A DNA stretch of 64,000 nt, from the NCBI GenBank assembly GCA_950097015.1, contig CATNEN010000014.1, forward strand, positions 558,001 through 622,000, written 5' to 3'. Source of the stretch: Macrostomum hystrix. Its lineage: Eukaryota; Platyhelminthes; Macrostomidae. A program made the translations under genes and the position numbers. How positions within the stretch are numbered: position 1 is the stretch's first letter; each line of letters starts with the position of its first letter. Below, piece by piece: positions 26,001-36,694 of the stretch. Below the pieces are notes generated by a model. The model searched no databases. It saw only the letters and a program-made list of their open reading frames with translations, and was not told the DNA's origin.

Positions 26001-29000
26001 TGTCATTCAGCTTTTGACACAAAAGCCGCACCAGAATGCTCAGAGGCAATCCTCAGTGCTTAGTGGCCCTTTTCTGGCAATGTCATTCAGCTTTTGACAC
26101 AAAAGCCGCACCAGAATGCTCAGAGGCAATCCTCAGTGCTTAGTGGCCCTTTTCTGGCAATGTCATTCAGCTTTTGACACAAAAGCCGCACCAGAATGCT
26201 CAGAGGTAATCCTCAGTGCTCAGTGGCACTTTTCTGGCAATGTCATTCAGCTTTTGACACAAAAGCCGCACCAGAATGCTCAGAGACAATCCTCAGTGCT
26301 TAGTGGCACTTTTCTGGCAATGTCATTCAGCTTTTGACACAAAAGCCGCACCAGAATGCTCAGAGACAATCCTCAGTGCTCAGTGGCCCTTTTCTGGCAA
26401 TGTCATTCAGCTTTTGACACAAAAGCCGCACCAGAATGCTCAGAGACAATCCTCAGTGCTTAGTGGCACTTTTCTGGCAATGTCATTCAGCTTTTGACAC
26501 AAAAGCCGCACCAGAATGCTCAGAGGCAATCCTCAGTGCTTAGTGGCACTTTTCTGGCAATGTCATTCAGCTTTTGACACAAAAGCCGCACCAGAATGCT
26601 CAGAGACAATCCTCAGTGCTCAGTGCTAGTCGCATTGTATTCATATGCTTTTAAATTAGCTCTTATTCTTGATTGGTGCTAAGGCATTGTACTAGCTAGC
26701 AGCTTCATGGCCAAATCAGGCAGAGTGAATCACAGGGCAGAATGCATCTAATTTCTTTTATTTTCCGTTAGAAAAGTACAACTGAGGTAAAAACTTACCC
26801 AGCCACTTGGCTACAGATATTGTGAACTGCGGCACTTGATCATGGCATTGTGCGGGGTTTAACTGTACTGCTAATATTGAGCAAGTCTTAAATGCACTCT
26901 TCACATCTTACTACTAACTACACGGTTACTCACTGCGAGTACATTCTTCAGTTTCCTAAGATAATAATAAATACCATAAAAGTACAGGGTCAGCACGATG
27001 AATTAGTGAATCTGGTTTCTGTGAAACATAGTTCTGTGAATCTGGGTTCTGTGAATCTGGGTTCTGTGAATCTGGGTTCTGTGAATCTGCGTTCTGTGAA
27101 TCTGGGTTCTGTGAATCTGGGTTTTGAGAATCTGGGTTCTGTGAATCTGGTTTCTGTGAAACATAGTTCTGTGAATCTGGGTTCTGTGAATCTGGGTTCT
27201 GTGAATCTGGGTTCTGTGAATCTGGGTTCTGTGAATCTGGGTTCTGTGAATCTGGGTTTTGAGAATCTGGTTTCTGTGAAACATAGTTCTGTGAATCTGT
27301 GAAATGGCTTTCATGTAAATTGGGATCGGGCCATTGTTGGTCAGGCCTTTCGAGAAGTAAAAATATGGTATGTTCGTTATTTACATCTGAGTGTGGTATT
27401 GACCAATAAAATATTTTAGAAATAAATATATTGTAAGATCCTACTCTTAATAAAGAAAAACCATTGGTGCGGTTTTCCAAAAACAAAAGCTGGATCCAGA
27501 CAAAGGCACTGGACCCTGGCTTGTTTTCTGCTGAGCTGCGTGCTTTCTCTTACCTCGCCCGGAGGCCTGGGACCTCGGATCGGCGCTGGACTGGTAGGCG
27601 TGAGCTTCAAAGCGAAGTGACGACAGAATGTACTTTTAGTGCATCAACGCAAATGTACACTTAAGCTGCTTATTTATGTACATCAACTTTATAGAAGTTT
27701 GGGTAAAAGCAGAAACTGAGTGCCTCTCGAAATTTCAGGTAAAAAACTAATTAGGTATGCCAGGTGATCGCGTTTGCTTCTCGCACCACGGTCCCTGAGC
27801 TCGATTCAGCGGCGAGGCCACATTTATTTGGGGCCTTGTCGTGCAATCTATGACTGCGAGGGCCAACCTCCAAGGCACAGTGAAAGTGTACACTGCCTGA
27901 TGATGAGAAAGTCAGGGCAGATGTACACACCTGTGTGAGCGTATACCTGCGTACGGTATCTGTGTGCGTGTGTGCTCATGAGTCAGCGAAATGGGCAGAA
28001 GTGCCTCCTCGCTGACTAGGGTCTAGTGTCACTTAATGTTGTGCCATTGTCCGCAGACCTCCTGCATTTATTATTCTTCTTCACTGTGATCAGGTCTTCT
28101 TGGGGGCTTGACCGTCATACCCCAGGAGTCCTTCAAAGCCACATTAGGAACTGAGAAACGCATTCTCTGTAAAATTGTGATACTCTCGTGTGGGTCTTCT
28201 ACCGAATGCTAAATGTAGGCGGTGGTGGTGGAGAGAAAAGGGCAGTGAAAATCAAATGCCACATCAAACTCACCGCTGTCCTGCGTCTCGTCATTGTGGG
28301 CCCGCTTGATCAGGCCTGCGGCCGAGCTGCACGCGATCGGCTTCACACCGTCCAGGCAGCCTCCGTGTGACACGACCTGGCAGTCGCCAACTGAAAATTG
28401 TCATAGTAAAGTGCATTTGAGTAACTCATGATACGATCATCAATGAATCAAGACACTCACGAGACCATCATCAATGAATCAAGATACTCAGGACACCATC
28501 ATCAATGAATCAAGACACTGAGGAGACCATCATCAATGAACCAAGACACTCAGGACACCATCATCAATGAATCAAGACACTCAGGACACCATCATCAATG
28601 AATCAAGACACTCACGAGACCATCATCAATGAATCAAGACACTCACGAGACCATCATCAATGAATCAAGACACTCAGGAGACAATTATCAATGAATTAGT
28701 ACAACTAGGCTGAAACACTGACTTCTGCACCGCAATCCCTGAGGCCCGGGCCCACACAGAAGTTTGCCGCATGCTGAGCAGGCTCTGATCCGATCGAGCT
28801 CCACGGGCTTGAGTAGGTGTGTACCTCGCCGCTCAAAGCCCTTAAAGCCAAGAGCCCCTCCACTGCGTGGTCGCGGAACATTGAACTGCGGCAAGTCTGG
28901 TGGCAGTTCAGTTCGAATGCGTAGTCTGAAGAGCCGCTCCAGCAGCGACGCGAGGCAGCCGGCCTCCAGAGGTCCTCCAAACGGAGTCGACACCATGTAC

Positions 29001-29998
29001 TTGACATGGGCGAGCATCACGTTGCGGCACTGATCGATGAAGCGCTGCTGCCGCTCGTCCGACAGGTCTGGCCGCAATCCGTCCACGCCAGGCAAGATGT
29101 CCGATACGAATCCATCTCGCCGTTTTGTCTGAATCTCTGAGCTCACGGAGACTGTCAAGGCTTCCAGCGTCTGTTGAAGGTTCGCCTGAGCGTTTCCAAA
29201 GCCTGCCGCTATCCGCTCCAGCTGGCTGTCCATGGGTCGCTTCGCAAACAGCTGCGACATGATCTTGATCGGATCAACCAATGAAGGGCGGCCGAGGCCT
29301 AGGCCTGGATCCAGGGTGCGAGAGATGCCTTCCAGCGACAGCGGACCCTCACGGTTCAGGAAGGTGGAGTAAATGGCGAAGGCGGTCCGCTTCGACTGTT
29401 TGGGCTGCAGGCCGACGGTCTTCCAGTCGTCTGCCAGCCAGTCAAAGAACTGCGGGAGAAATCGGGTGGGACATCCACAATCACTTTGAGAAAGCCTATT
29501 TAAACAAATCAATAGAAACGATGCCGTCCCAATCTGCTCATAGCGGAGCTACTCACCACATAGTTGAGCGCCTTGTACCACTTGGCTTCCTTCCTGGCCA
29601 GCAGGCTGTGCAGGAAGACCAGCATGGCGGGCCGGAATCGCTTCATCTCAGCGTAGCTCGACAGGTAAGCCTTCAGAGTCTGCGGCATGGGGTGAAAATC
29701 AATGCAGCTCAAAATAAGGAATAGCGATAGGAACTCATGACCCTTGACTGAGAAGAGAAAAGAGACCTACGTTTAGCGCTTTTGTCATGCTCTGCGAGTC
29801 GGACGTTTCGCGGTTAAAATTGGGATCACCCGACATGAAAGATCCCATGCCGATCTCCGGCTCCTCCTCGTCATCTTCGTCCTCCTCTGTTGGGTGCAGG
29901 GGCCGTCCGCCTTCTGTCTGCAACTTCGAGTCGGTGGTGGCATTCGAACAATACATTCTGCCATTCACATGAGAATGTGAACCAGACTCAGCTGACAC
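20003..29998 (-). CDS. Rho guanine nucleotide exchange factor with RGS-like, C1, DH and PH domains (RhoGEF2/RHGF-1/ARHGEF11-12 type)
   Basis: Minus-strand exons, 5' to 3': about 29771-29998, 29557-29679, 28723-29449, 28274-28390, 24153-24451, 23875-24060, 23165-23708, 22610-22954, 22236-22456, 21565-21985, 21222-21466, 20934-21152, 20806-20854 and 20003-20406. Phases agree and give roughly 1,370 residues. Domains in order: an acidic lead (EEDEDDEEEPEIGMGS) into an RGS-like helical domain (KRFRPAMLVFLHSLLARKEA, AFAIYSTFLNREGPL); a C1 zinc finger (HLLKPVELDRIRACSACGK, then CQVVSHGGC); a Ser/Pro linker; DH (EVIFSSQSHLRALTLLDLLF, FVDLYSVNMQQTMRMVTLLE); PH (RLRLFVFTDFLLVI); and a proline-rich acidic tail ending NSEV. 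Such GEFs couple G12/13 to RhoA. The 5' end is unresolved: a possible upstream exon at 30067-30112 holds ATG (MSLQQRSAPV) but its phase does not match, and no PDZ domain was found. The first in-frame ATG of the listed 5' exon is near 29956. Confidence 0.85.
20545..20620 (+). mobile_element. tRNA-derived SINE head fragment
   Basis: GTTAACGCGTTTGCGTTATA, then CCTGATTCCGCGGCGAGGCC and GCTTTCATTTGAGGCG, resembles the head of the element at 27745 (CGCGTTTGCTTCTCGC, GAGCTCGATTCAGCGGCGAG, TTTATTTGGGGCC). The CCTGATTCC and GCTCGATTC words sit where a tRNA B box would be. It lies in a RhoGEF intron on the opposite strand. Confidence 0.5.
24541..26630. repeat. 80-bp minisatellite, about 26 copies, with an 880-bp higher-order repeat
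   Basis: Unit beginning TAGTGGCACTTTTCTGGCAA recurs every 80 bp (24541, 24621, 24701 and so on). Variant sites are ACT/CCT, GACA/GGCA/GGTA and TTAG/TCAG. The same succession of variants at 25236-25617 is repeated at 26116-26497, so a block of 11 units (880 bp) has been duplicated. The array lies inside the large RhoGEF intron 24452-28273. Confidence 0.97.
26631..27000. other. Intronic spacer
   Basis: AT-rich intronic sequence of the RhoGEF gene with nothing recognisable. Confidence 0.5.
27001..27300. repeat. 15-bp minisatellite, about 20 copies
   Basis: Unit GTGAATCTGGGTTCT with variants GAGAATCTGGTTTCT and GTGAAACATAGTTCT. The period is five codons, so frames stay open on both strands (minus strand reads a SQNPD-type repeat). 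A block of variants (GGTTTCTGTGAAACATAGTT) recurs three times. It is intronic in RhoGEF and not considered coding. Confidence 0.95.
27740..28085 (+). mobile_element. SINE, near full length, with tRNA-like head
   Basis: A head containing CGCGTTTGCTTCTCGCACCA and a B-box-like GAGCTCGATTC is followed by GCGGCGAGGCC, then a body that matches the reverse copy at 9063-9300, ending around TTTATTATTCTTC. Shared head sequence with 20545-20620 and shared body with 9063-9300 show a dispersed family. It sits in the RhoGEF intron in antisense orientation. Confidence 0.7.
28430..28700. repeat. 31-bp minisatellite in a RhoGEF intron, about 8-9 copies
   Basis: Unit CATCATCAATGAATCAAGAC plus ACTCACGAGAC. On the gene's sense (minus) strand each unit reads CGTGAGTGTCTTGATTC, that is, it includes a GTGAGT donor-like word, in some copies changed to CTGAGT. 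It fills most of the 332-bp intron between the two C1 exons. Confidence 0.92.
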
Positions 29999-30066
29999 TG
30001 AACGCCTGACCCATCAAAGTGACAAGTTCCGGATAACAAGAGCATAGCAAAAGTGCAAGAACTCAC

Positions 30067-30112
30067 CACCGGAGCACTTCGCTGTTGCAACGACATGCTT
30101 CCGTCAGGCAGG
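30067..30112 (-). other. Possible upstream exon of the RhoGEF gene
   Basis: On the minus strand, GGTACAGCCCCAG (acceptor-like) is followed by a short open stretch with ATG (MSLQQRSAPV) and then GTGGTGAGT (donor-like). Phase does not connect cleanly to the exon at 29771-29998, so it could be a non-coding 5' exon or spurious. Confidence 0.3.
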
Positions 30113-30810
30113 ACTGGGGCTGTACCAGAAGAACCAGGACACAGGAAGCAAGTTTATTAGACAGGCCAGTTATTACAAAACACAAATGCAGCAATTTCAG
30201 CGCTAACTTTTCAATTTTACGGCCGCCAGAGAAATTTGCAAGACATTGGAGAGAAAAGGAGAGGCAAGAGTCGGAGAAAAGAATGGAAGCAGTTCACTCA
30301 GCCAAAAACTGCAACGCACTGGGCTCTGTCTGCCTCCCTCCTCCCTCCCTCCCGGCCCAAGTACGCGGTGAAACAGTGGGGCCGGCAGTGGGGCTTGCGT
30401 GCTGGCTGATCAACACTGGCGGGGACGCGTACTTGCAGTGCTGGGCCATTCAAGTCCGCCCGGGGTGGCGGGTGACGCGCGGGCCAGCCACCTCTCCGCG
30501 CTGCACGTTGAAATTGCGACTGAGGTGGGCGCCCGGTTGTGGCCTGTCGCTCTGTCCCTGTCTCTCTGTAATTGCAGGACTGTCTCCTTGTCTCCTTCGC
30601 TTTGTCCAAACCAGCGGGCTCGCAGCAAACAGATTAGAAGGGTGCCAAGCCGCAGCAGAACCTTTCTAAGGCAATTTCGCAAGTCTGCATGTCTGCTTTC
30701 TGCTCAATTTACCCAGCTTTGCTAGCTGCATCTGGCCTCCAGATCACTGACTGACTGTGCAATCACAACCAAACAATGGATCTCCACTCACCTCTCTCAG
30801 TCACTATCTC
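30113..30810. other. Spacer upstream of the RhoGEF exons
   Basis: Frames of about 100-190 codons are open here (30085-30669 plus, 30298-30609 minus), but composition and residues resemble no protein family. It may hold promoter or 5' intron sequence of the RhoGEF gene. Confidence 0.4.
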
Positions 30811-32462
30811 AGTCTCTCCCTCCTGCTCACTGTCTCTCACGGTCTCACCTACCTGCTCACTGTCTCTCACAGTCTCACCCTCCTGCTTACTGTCTCTCAC
30901 AGTCTCACCTACCTGCTCACTGTCTCTCACAGTCTCGCCTACCTGCTCACTGTCTCTCACAGTCTCACCTACCTGCTCACTATCTCTCACAGTCTCGCCC
31001 TCCTGCTCACTGTCTCACAGTCTCACCCTCCTGCTCACTGTCTCACAGTCTCACCTACCTGCTCACTGTCTCTCACAGTCTCACCCTCCTGCTCACTGTC
31101 TCTCACAGTCTCACCCTCCTGCTCACTGTCTCTCACAGTCTCACCCTCCTGCTCACTGTCTCTCACAGTCTCACCTACCTGCTCACTGTCTCTCACAGTC
31201 TCACCTACCTGCTCACTGTCTCTCACAGTCTCACCTACCTGCTCACTGTCTCTCACAGTCTCGCCTACCTGCTCACTGTCTCTCACAGTCTCACCTACCT
31301 GCTCACTATCTCTCACAGTCTCGCCCTCCTGCTCACTGTCTCACAGTCTCACCCTCCTGCTCACTGTCTCACAGTCTCACCTACCTGCTCACTGTCTCTC
31401 ACAGTCTCACCCTCCTGCTCACTGTCTCTCACAGTCTCACCCTCCTGCTCACTGTCTCTCACAGTCTCACCTACCTGCTCACTGTCTCTCACAGTCTCGC
31501 CCTCCTGCTCACTGTCTCACAGTCTCACCCTCCTGCTCACTGTCTCACAGTCTCACCTACCTGCTCACTGTCTCTCACAGTCTCACCCTCCTGCTCACTG
31601 TCTCTCACAGTCTCACCCTCCTGCTCACTGTCTCTCACAGTCTCACCTACCTGCTCACTGTCTCTCACAGTCTCACCTACCTGCTCACTGTCTCTCACAG
31701 TCTCACCTACCTGCTCACTGTCTCTCACAGTCTCGCCTACCTGCTCACTGTCTCTCACAGTCTCACCTACCTGCTCACTATCTCTCACAGTCTCGCCCTC
31801 CTGCTCACTGTCTCACAGTCTCACCCTCCTGCTCACTGTCTCACAGTCTCACCTACCTGCTCACTGTCTCTCACAGTCTCACCCTCCTGCTCACTGTCTC
31901 TCACAGTCTCACCCTCCTGCTCACTGTCTCTCACAGTCTCACCCTCCTGCTCACTGTCTCTCACAGTCTCACCTACCTGCTCACTGTCTCTCACAGTCTC
32001 ACCTACCTGCTCACTGTCTCTCACAGTCTCACCTACCTGCTCACTGTCTCTCACAGTCTCGCCTACCTGCTCACTGTCTCTCACAGTCTCACCTACCTGC
32101 TCACTATCTCTCACAGTCTCGCCCTCCTGCTCACTGTCTCACAGTCTCACCCTCCTGCTCACTGTCTCACAGTCTCACCTACCTGCTCACTGTCTCTCAC
32201 AGTCTCACCCTCCTGCTCACTGTCTCTCACAGTCTCACCCTCCTGCTCACTGTCTCTCACAGTCTCACCTACCTGCTCACTGTCTCTCACAGTCTCACCT
32301 ACCTGCTCACTGTCTCTCACAGTCTCACCCTCCTGCTCACTGTCTCACAGTGTCACCCACGTGCTCACTGTCTGACAGTCTCACCTACCTGCTCACTGTC
32401 TCTCACAGTGTCACCCACGTGCTCACTGTCTCACAGTCTCACCCACCTGCTCACTGTATCTC
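30811..32462. repeat. 30-bp minisatellite, about 55 copies, with splice-site-like words
   Basis: Unit TCACCTACCTGCTCACTGTC plus TCTCACAGTC, with TCACCCTCCTG variants and 26-bp copies missing TCTC. The plus strand shows CTCTCACAG (acceptor-like) and the minus strand CAGGTAGGTGAG (donor-like) in each unit. Blocks of variants at 31035-31316 recur at 31833-32114, an approximately 798-bp higher-order repeat. Long frames on both strands are a by-product of the 30-bp period. Confidence 0.97.
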
Positions 32463-33103
32463 CATCTCATGCTTTAAGGGTTTGAGTGTGGATTCTAAAT
32501 TTCGATAATCCATCGGTTTCACCAGAGCCCAGGGCCTGTGTCTCAGTTGTCAAGGAGCAATTCCAGGTGTTCACCGTAATTGCTTCATATCCGGAACAAA
32601 AGCCGGCTAAATGAAGATGGATCGCACACTCACATCGGTGTGAACAAAGGCGGGCCGCTCTCATGGCCCAGTCGGTCAGTTTTGCACAAAAGCTTGCGAT
32701 AGCGTAAAGAGGCTGAATCCAAACCAATCTGCGACCATTCAGATCTAGCGAGTCACCCAGTGCGCAAGTGTAATCTCTGAAGGTGATCGGCTGTGAAATT
32801 TCACTGATTAGAAATCTGATCGGATGATTCGGCAGCTTTGCCACATTGTCCGCGCTCAGTCGGCCGTGATCGCGGGTTCGATATCAGGCCGAGCGCAGCA
32901 ACGCCCCGGCGCTGAAGACGGCTCCGCAGCGCTTCAGCCCGTTGAGCTCCGCGAAGCCCGACCCCACCACTTTTTCCAAGAGCTCTTTTGCAGGAACAAT
33001 ATCTGAGGCCTGGTTGAAAAGCGAATCTGGGAGACCGCAGCCGGCAAGCAACTCATCCTCGCAGCTCTGAGTTTCTTCAACTAGCAGCGCATTCTCTGAG
33101 GCC
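32463..33103. other. Upstream region of the secreted-precursor gene
   Basis: No gene supported. It should contain the promoter and 5' UTR of the plus-strand gene beginning at 33104. Confidence 0.4.
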
Positions 33104-33531
33104 ATGAAGACTTCGGCAGGCCGGGTGCTGCTCCTGCTGCTTCTGTGCGCGGCGGTCAGGCTGACGCCAGGCCAAGCTCCGCCAACGTCGATGGCCTCCT
33201 CTATGGTTGCGTCGGCTGCTGTAGGCCGGAAGTCTGCTCCCCCACTGGCGGCTGGTGACCTGCAAGATGCCGCTCCGTCCCAATGGGACGAAGAAGATTC
33301 TGAAGACGCCGAAGTTGGGGAAACAATCGACGCTGATAGTGAAGACGATCTGGACCGGCTGCGTCGCCGCGAATCTCCATCACCGTCAGCAAAGAGCGCC
33401 AGCGGCTGCGAGCTGTTGGCAGGCCGCAGTGTGAGACGCCGAATGTCTCGTGCGCAGCTGCGTCGCCTTCTGAGCCGCCTGGTGAAGGACCATCATGCCT
33501 TTCACCTGCCCGGCAAGCGATTTGGCGATAT

Positions 33532-33571
<40 letters not shown>

Positions 33572-33706
33572 AGCCGTCAGCTCTGTCGATACGGCAAGCG
33601 TGGCCAGTGGCGTCCATGCAGTCTGCACTACAAGCGGCTGCAGGGCCGGCGGCCCTACGCCTACCACTGGCCCATCATGAACATTCTGGGCGGTGCGCTG
33701 GGCTAG
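33104..33706 (+). CDS. Putative secreted peptide-hormone/neuropeptide precursor
   Basis: An intronless frame of 200 residues starting at an ATG in good context (GAGGCCATGA). Residues 1-25 form a strong signal peptide (MKTSAGRVLLLLLLCAAVRL, then TPGQA). An acidic spacer follows (WDEEDSEDAEVGETIDADSE, then DDLD), as is common in prohormones. Several basic cleavage sites come next: RRR at 87-89, RRR at 111-113, GKR at 137-139, GKR at 164-166, KR at 177-178 and RR at 182-183. The two GKR sites would give C-terminally amidated products: about 23 residues ending HHAFHLP-amide, and one ending QLCRY-amide. A run of 13 glycines (144-156) separates them. Cysteines 161 and 172 could instead bridge across the second GKR (CRYGKRGQWRPC). 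I do not recognise a known peptide family. Confidence 0.55.
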
Positions 33707-33940
33707 CCACCGCATGGCTATCGTGTACCAACTGCGGATATGGTTTCCCGCTCCGAACTGAGCACCCTCCAGAACCATCTCATTGAAGGCTGATTAACGC
33801 TGATTCTCCAGCTCCGATTTTGATTTTGCATGGCCTATTCTCTACTTTGAGTTGCAAATTCAATCAATTGAATTTATTTATTTCTGAATGCCTCTTTTTT
33901 GATACCCAGATACCACTGCACTTGGAACCGAAAAACCTCT
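33707..33940. other. 3' flank of the secreted-precursor gene
   Basis: Short AT-rich flank before the 20-bp array; nothing else seen. Confidence 0.4.
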
Positions 33941-34910
33941 GGAACTGATCCAACTTCTCTGGGACTGATCCAACCTCTCTGGAACTGATCCAACCTCTCT
34001 GGGATTGATCCAACCTCTCTGGGATTGATCCAACCTCTCTGGGACTGATCCAACCTCTCTGGGACTGATCCAACCTCTCTGGGACTGATCCAACCTCTCT
34101 GGAACTGATCCAACCCTTCTGGGACTGATCCAACCCTTCTGGGACTGATCCAACCTCTCTGCATGGGATTGATCCAACCTCTCTGGGATTGATCCAACCT
34201 CTCTGGGACTGATCCAACCTCTCTGGGACTGATCCAACCTCTCTGGGACTGATCCAACCTCTCTGGGACTGATCCAACCTCTCTGGAACTGATCCAACCT
34301 CTCTGGAACTGATCCAACCTCTCTGGGACTGATCCAACCCTTCTGGGACTGATCCAACCTCTCTGCATGGGATTGATCCAACCTCTCTGGGATTGATCCA
34401 ACCTCTCTGGGACTGATCCAACCTCTCTGGGACTGATCCAACCTCTCTGGGACTGATCCAACCTCTCTGGGACTGATCCAACCTCTCTGGGACTGATCCA
34501 ACCTCTCTGGGACTGATCCAACCTCTCTGGGACTGATCCAACCTCTCTGGGACTGATCCAACCTCTCTGGGACTGATCCAACCTCTCTGGGACTGATCCA
34601 ACCTCTCTGGGACTGATCCAACCTCTCTGGGACTGATCCAACCTCTCTGGGACTGATCCAACCTCTCTGGGACTGATCCAACCTCTCTGGGACTGATCCA
34701 ACCTCTCTGGGACTGATCCAACCTCTCTGGGACTGATCCAACCTCTCTGGGACTGATCCAACCTCTCTGGGACTGATCCGACCCTTTGGAACTGATCCAA
34801 CCTCTCTGGAACTGATCCAACCTCTCTGGAACTGATCTAACCCTTTGGAACTGATTCAACCTCTCTGGAACTGATCTAACCCTTTGGAACTGATTCAACC
34901 TTCGGGACGC
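33941..34910. repeat. 20-bp minisatellite, about 48 copies
   Basis: Unit GGGACTGATCCAACCTCTCT. Left-half variants (GGAACTG, GGGATTG and a GCATGGGATTG insertion that occurs twice) mark a duplicated block. The centre (34390-34780) is nearly invariant, and the right edge is degenerate (CCCTTTGGAACTGATTCAA). Long minus-strand frames are a consequence of the absence of stops in the unit. Confidence 0.97.
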
Positions 34911-35204
34911 AAATTGCAAAAACTGATCCTATAGCCTCAGCCTCAAGCATCTGTTCGAATAGTTGACAACACGTATCGCGATTCAAACCTGAGCAGAGGG
35001 GGCCCAAAATAGCAAAAACAATTTCAGCAAATGTACTGGCCTCACAAAAAGCAATAAGTGGCCACCGCAAAGCTTGATGGCATTGCTGAGTCGAATGTCT
35101 TCTAATTTTTTGTCTTTTATGAATTCACGTTAAAATTAGCTGCAGTTCAGAAGCATCCACTGCAGCTTGGGTGATGCACTCACTACCCTTATAGGCATAG
35201 ATCC
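34911..35204. other. Spacer between arrays
   Basis: Nothing recognisable. Confidence 0.5.
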
Positions 35205-36130
35205 CTGCTGTCCCAATACCGCATTCCCTGCTGTCCCAATACCGCATTCCCTGCTGTCACAGTACCGCATTCCCTGCTGTCCCAATACCGCATTCCCTGC
35301 TGTCACAGTACCGCATTCCCTGCTGTCACAGTACCGCATTCCCTGCTGTCACAGTACCGCATTCCCTGCTGTCACAGTACCGCATTCCCTGCTGTCCCAA
35401 TACCGCATTCCCTGCTGTCACAGTACCGCATTCCCTGCTGTCCCAATACCGCATTCCCTGCTGTCACAGTACCGCATTCCCTGCTGTCACAGTACCGCAT
35501 TCCCTGCTGTCACAGTACCGCATTCCCTGCTGTCACAGTACCGCATTCCCTGCTGTCCGAGCACACACACCCTGCTGTCACAGTACACATTCCCTGCTGT
35601 CACAGTACACATTCCCTGCTGTCCCAGTACCGCATTCCCTGCTGTCCGAGCACACACACCCTGCTGTCACAGTACACATTCCCTGCTGTCACAGTACACA
35701 TTCCCTGCTGTCCCAGTACCGCATTCCCTGCTGTCCCAATACCGCATTCCCTGCTGTCACAGTACCGCATTCCCTGCTGTCCGAGCACACACACCCTGCT
35801 GTCACAGTACACATTCCCTGCTGTCCCAGAACACATACCCTGCTGTCCGAGTACACATTCCCTGCTGTCCGAGTACACATACCCTGCTGTCCGAGTACAC
35901 ATTCCCTGCTGTCCGAGTACACATACCCTGCTGTCCGAGTACACATACCCTGCTGTCCGAGTACACATACCCTGCTGTCCCAGTACACATACCCTGCTGT
36001 CCGAGTACACATAACCTGCTGTCCGAGTACACATACCCTGCTGTCCCAGTACACATACCCTGCTGTCCGAGTACACATACCCTGCTGTCCGAGTACGGCA
36101 TTCCCTGCTATCCCAGTAATACATACCCTG
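35205..36130. repeat. 22-23 bp minisatellite, about 40 copies
   Basis: Unit CATTCCCTGCTGTCACAGTA plus CCG on the left, grading into CCCTGCTGTCCGAGTACACATA on the right. All share CCCTGCTGTC. The change of type around 35570-35830 shows local blocks with a shared CGAGCACACACACC variant. Confidence 0.96.
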
Positions 36131-36690
36131 CTTTCACAATTCCAGCAGAGATTCGCAAAAAAAAGAAAAAAGAAGCAACGCGGTGACACGTGGCGCTGTC
36201 CCGTGTTTATGGGAGTGCTGAGGCACTGATATGCCTATAATGCTGCTCCAATATTCATTAGCTATGATAAAACTGCTTCTATTAAGATGAGATTCCACGA
36301 AAAGTTAGGCGGTTGCAGTGCGTGCGTAATGGTTACTCAGTATTTGAATAGTGCTTATAATTACTGATACTAACAACTTTAATAAACAGTCAATCAACAG
36401 AAGCTATGGTGGACAAAATACCGCGAATGTGACGTTTAACTGACAAAGGTATGCTGTTCGTTGTAATGCAGTACAGCCTACGACTAGATAGGTGAATAAT
36501 AATAAGGAATAGAGTTTAACAATAGATAGTAAAAAGAATACAAGTGTTGATATAATCAAACCGATACACGCATGTAGCATTGGACCTAAATAACTTAGAC
36601 ATAGCTAATCAAACAGCTACGAGATTTCAAGCTATACCGAATGGAGGAATGCTATGGTCCGGCTCGTTGGGACTTGCTCTTTTGAGTCTA
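36131..36690. other. AT-rich spacer between arrays
   Basis: No coding, RNA or transposon feature seen. Confidence 0.5.
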
Positions 36691-36694
36691 TTTG

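Noticed and set aside
27549-27590. Possible 37-nt micro-exon for RhoGEF between acceptor- and donor-like sites
   Set aside because: The exons at 28274-28390 and 24153-24451 already join in phase 1 without it; including it breaks the frame.
30085-30669. 194-codon plus-strand frame
   Set aside because: Overlaps the possible RhoGEF 5' exon on the other strand and reads as low-information sequence.
30757-32508. Long Ser/Leu/His-rich frames of 569 and 583 codons, and minus-strand RDSEQVGET repeats
   Set aside because: All come from the 30-bp minisatellite; the period is a multiple of three, so openness is expected.
33386-33778. Minus-strand 130-codon frame with polyalanine
   Set aside because: It is the complement of the polyglycine tract of the plus-strand precursor, which has a signal peptide and cleavage sites.
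33864-34919. Minus-strand frames of 287-351 codons with SVPERLDQSQRGWISPRE repeats
   Set aside because: Three overlapping frames of one 20-bp repeat; no gene context.
35167-36186. 339-codon frame of IPCCHSTAFPAV repeats
   Set aside because: Frame through a 22-23 bp array; no start context or family.
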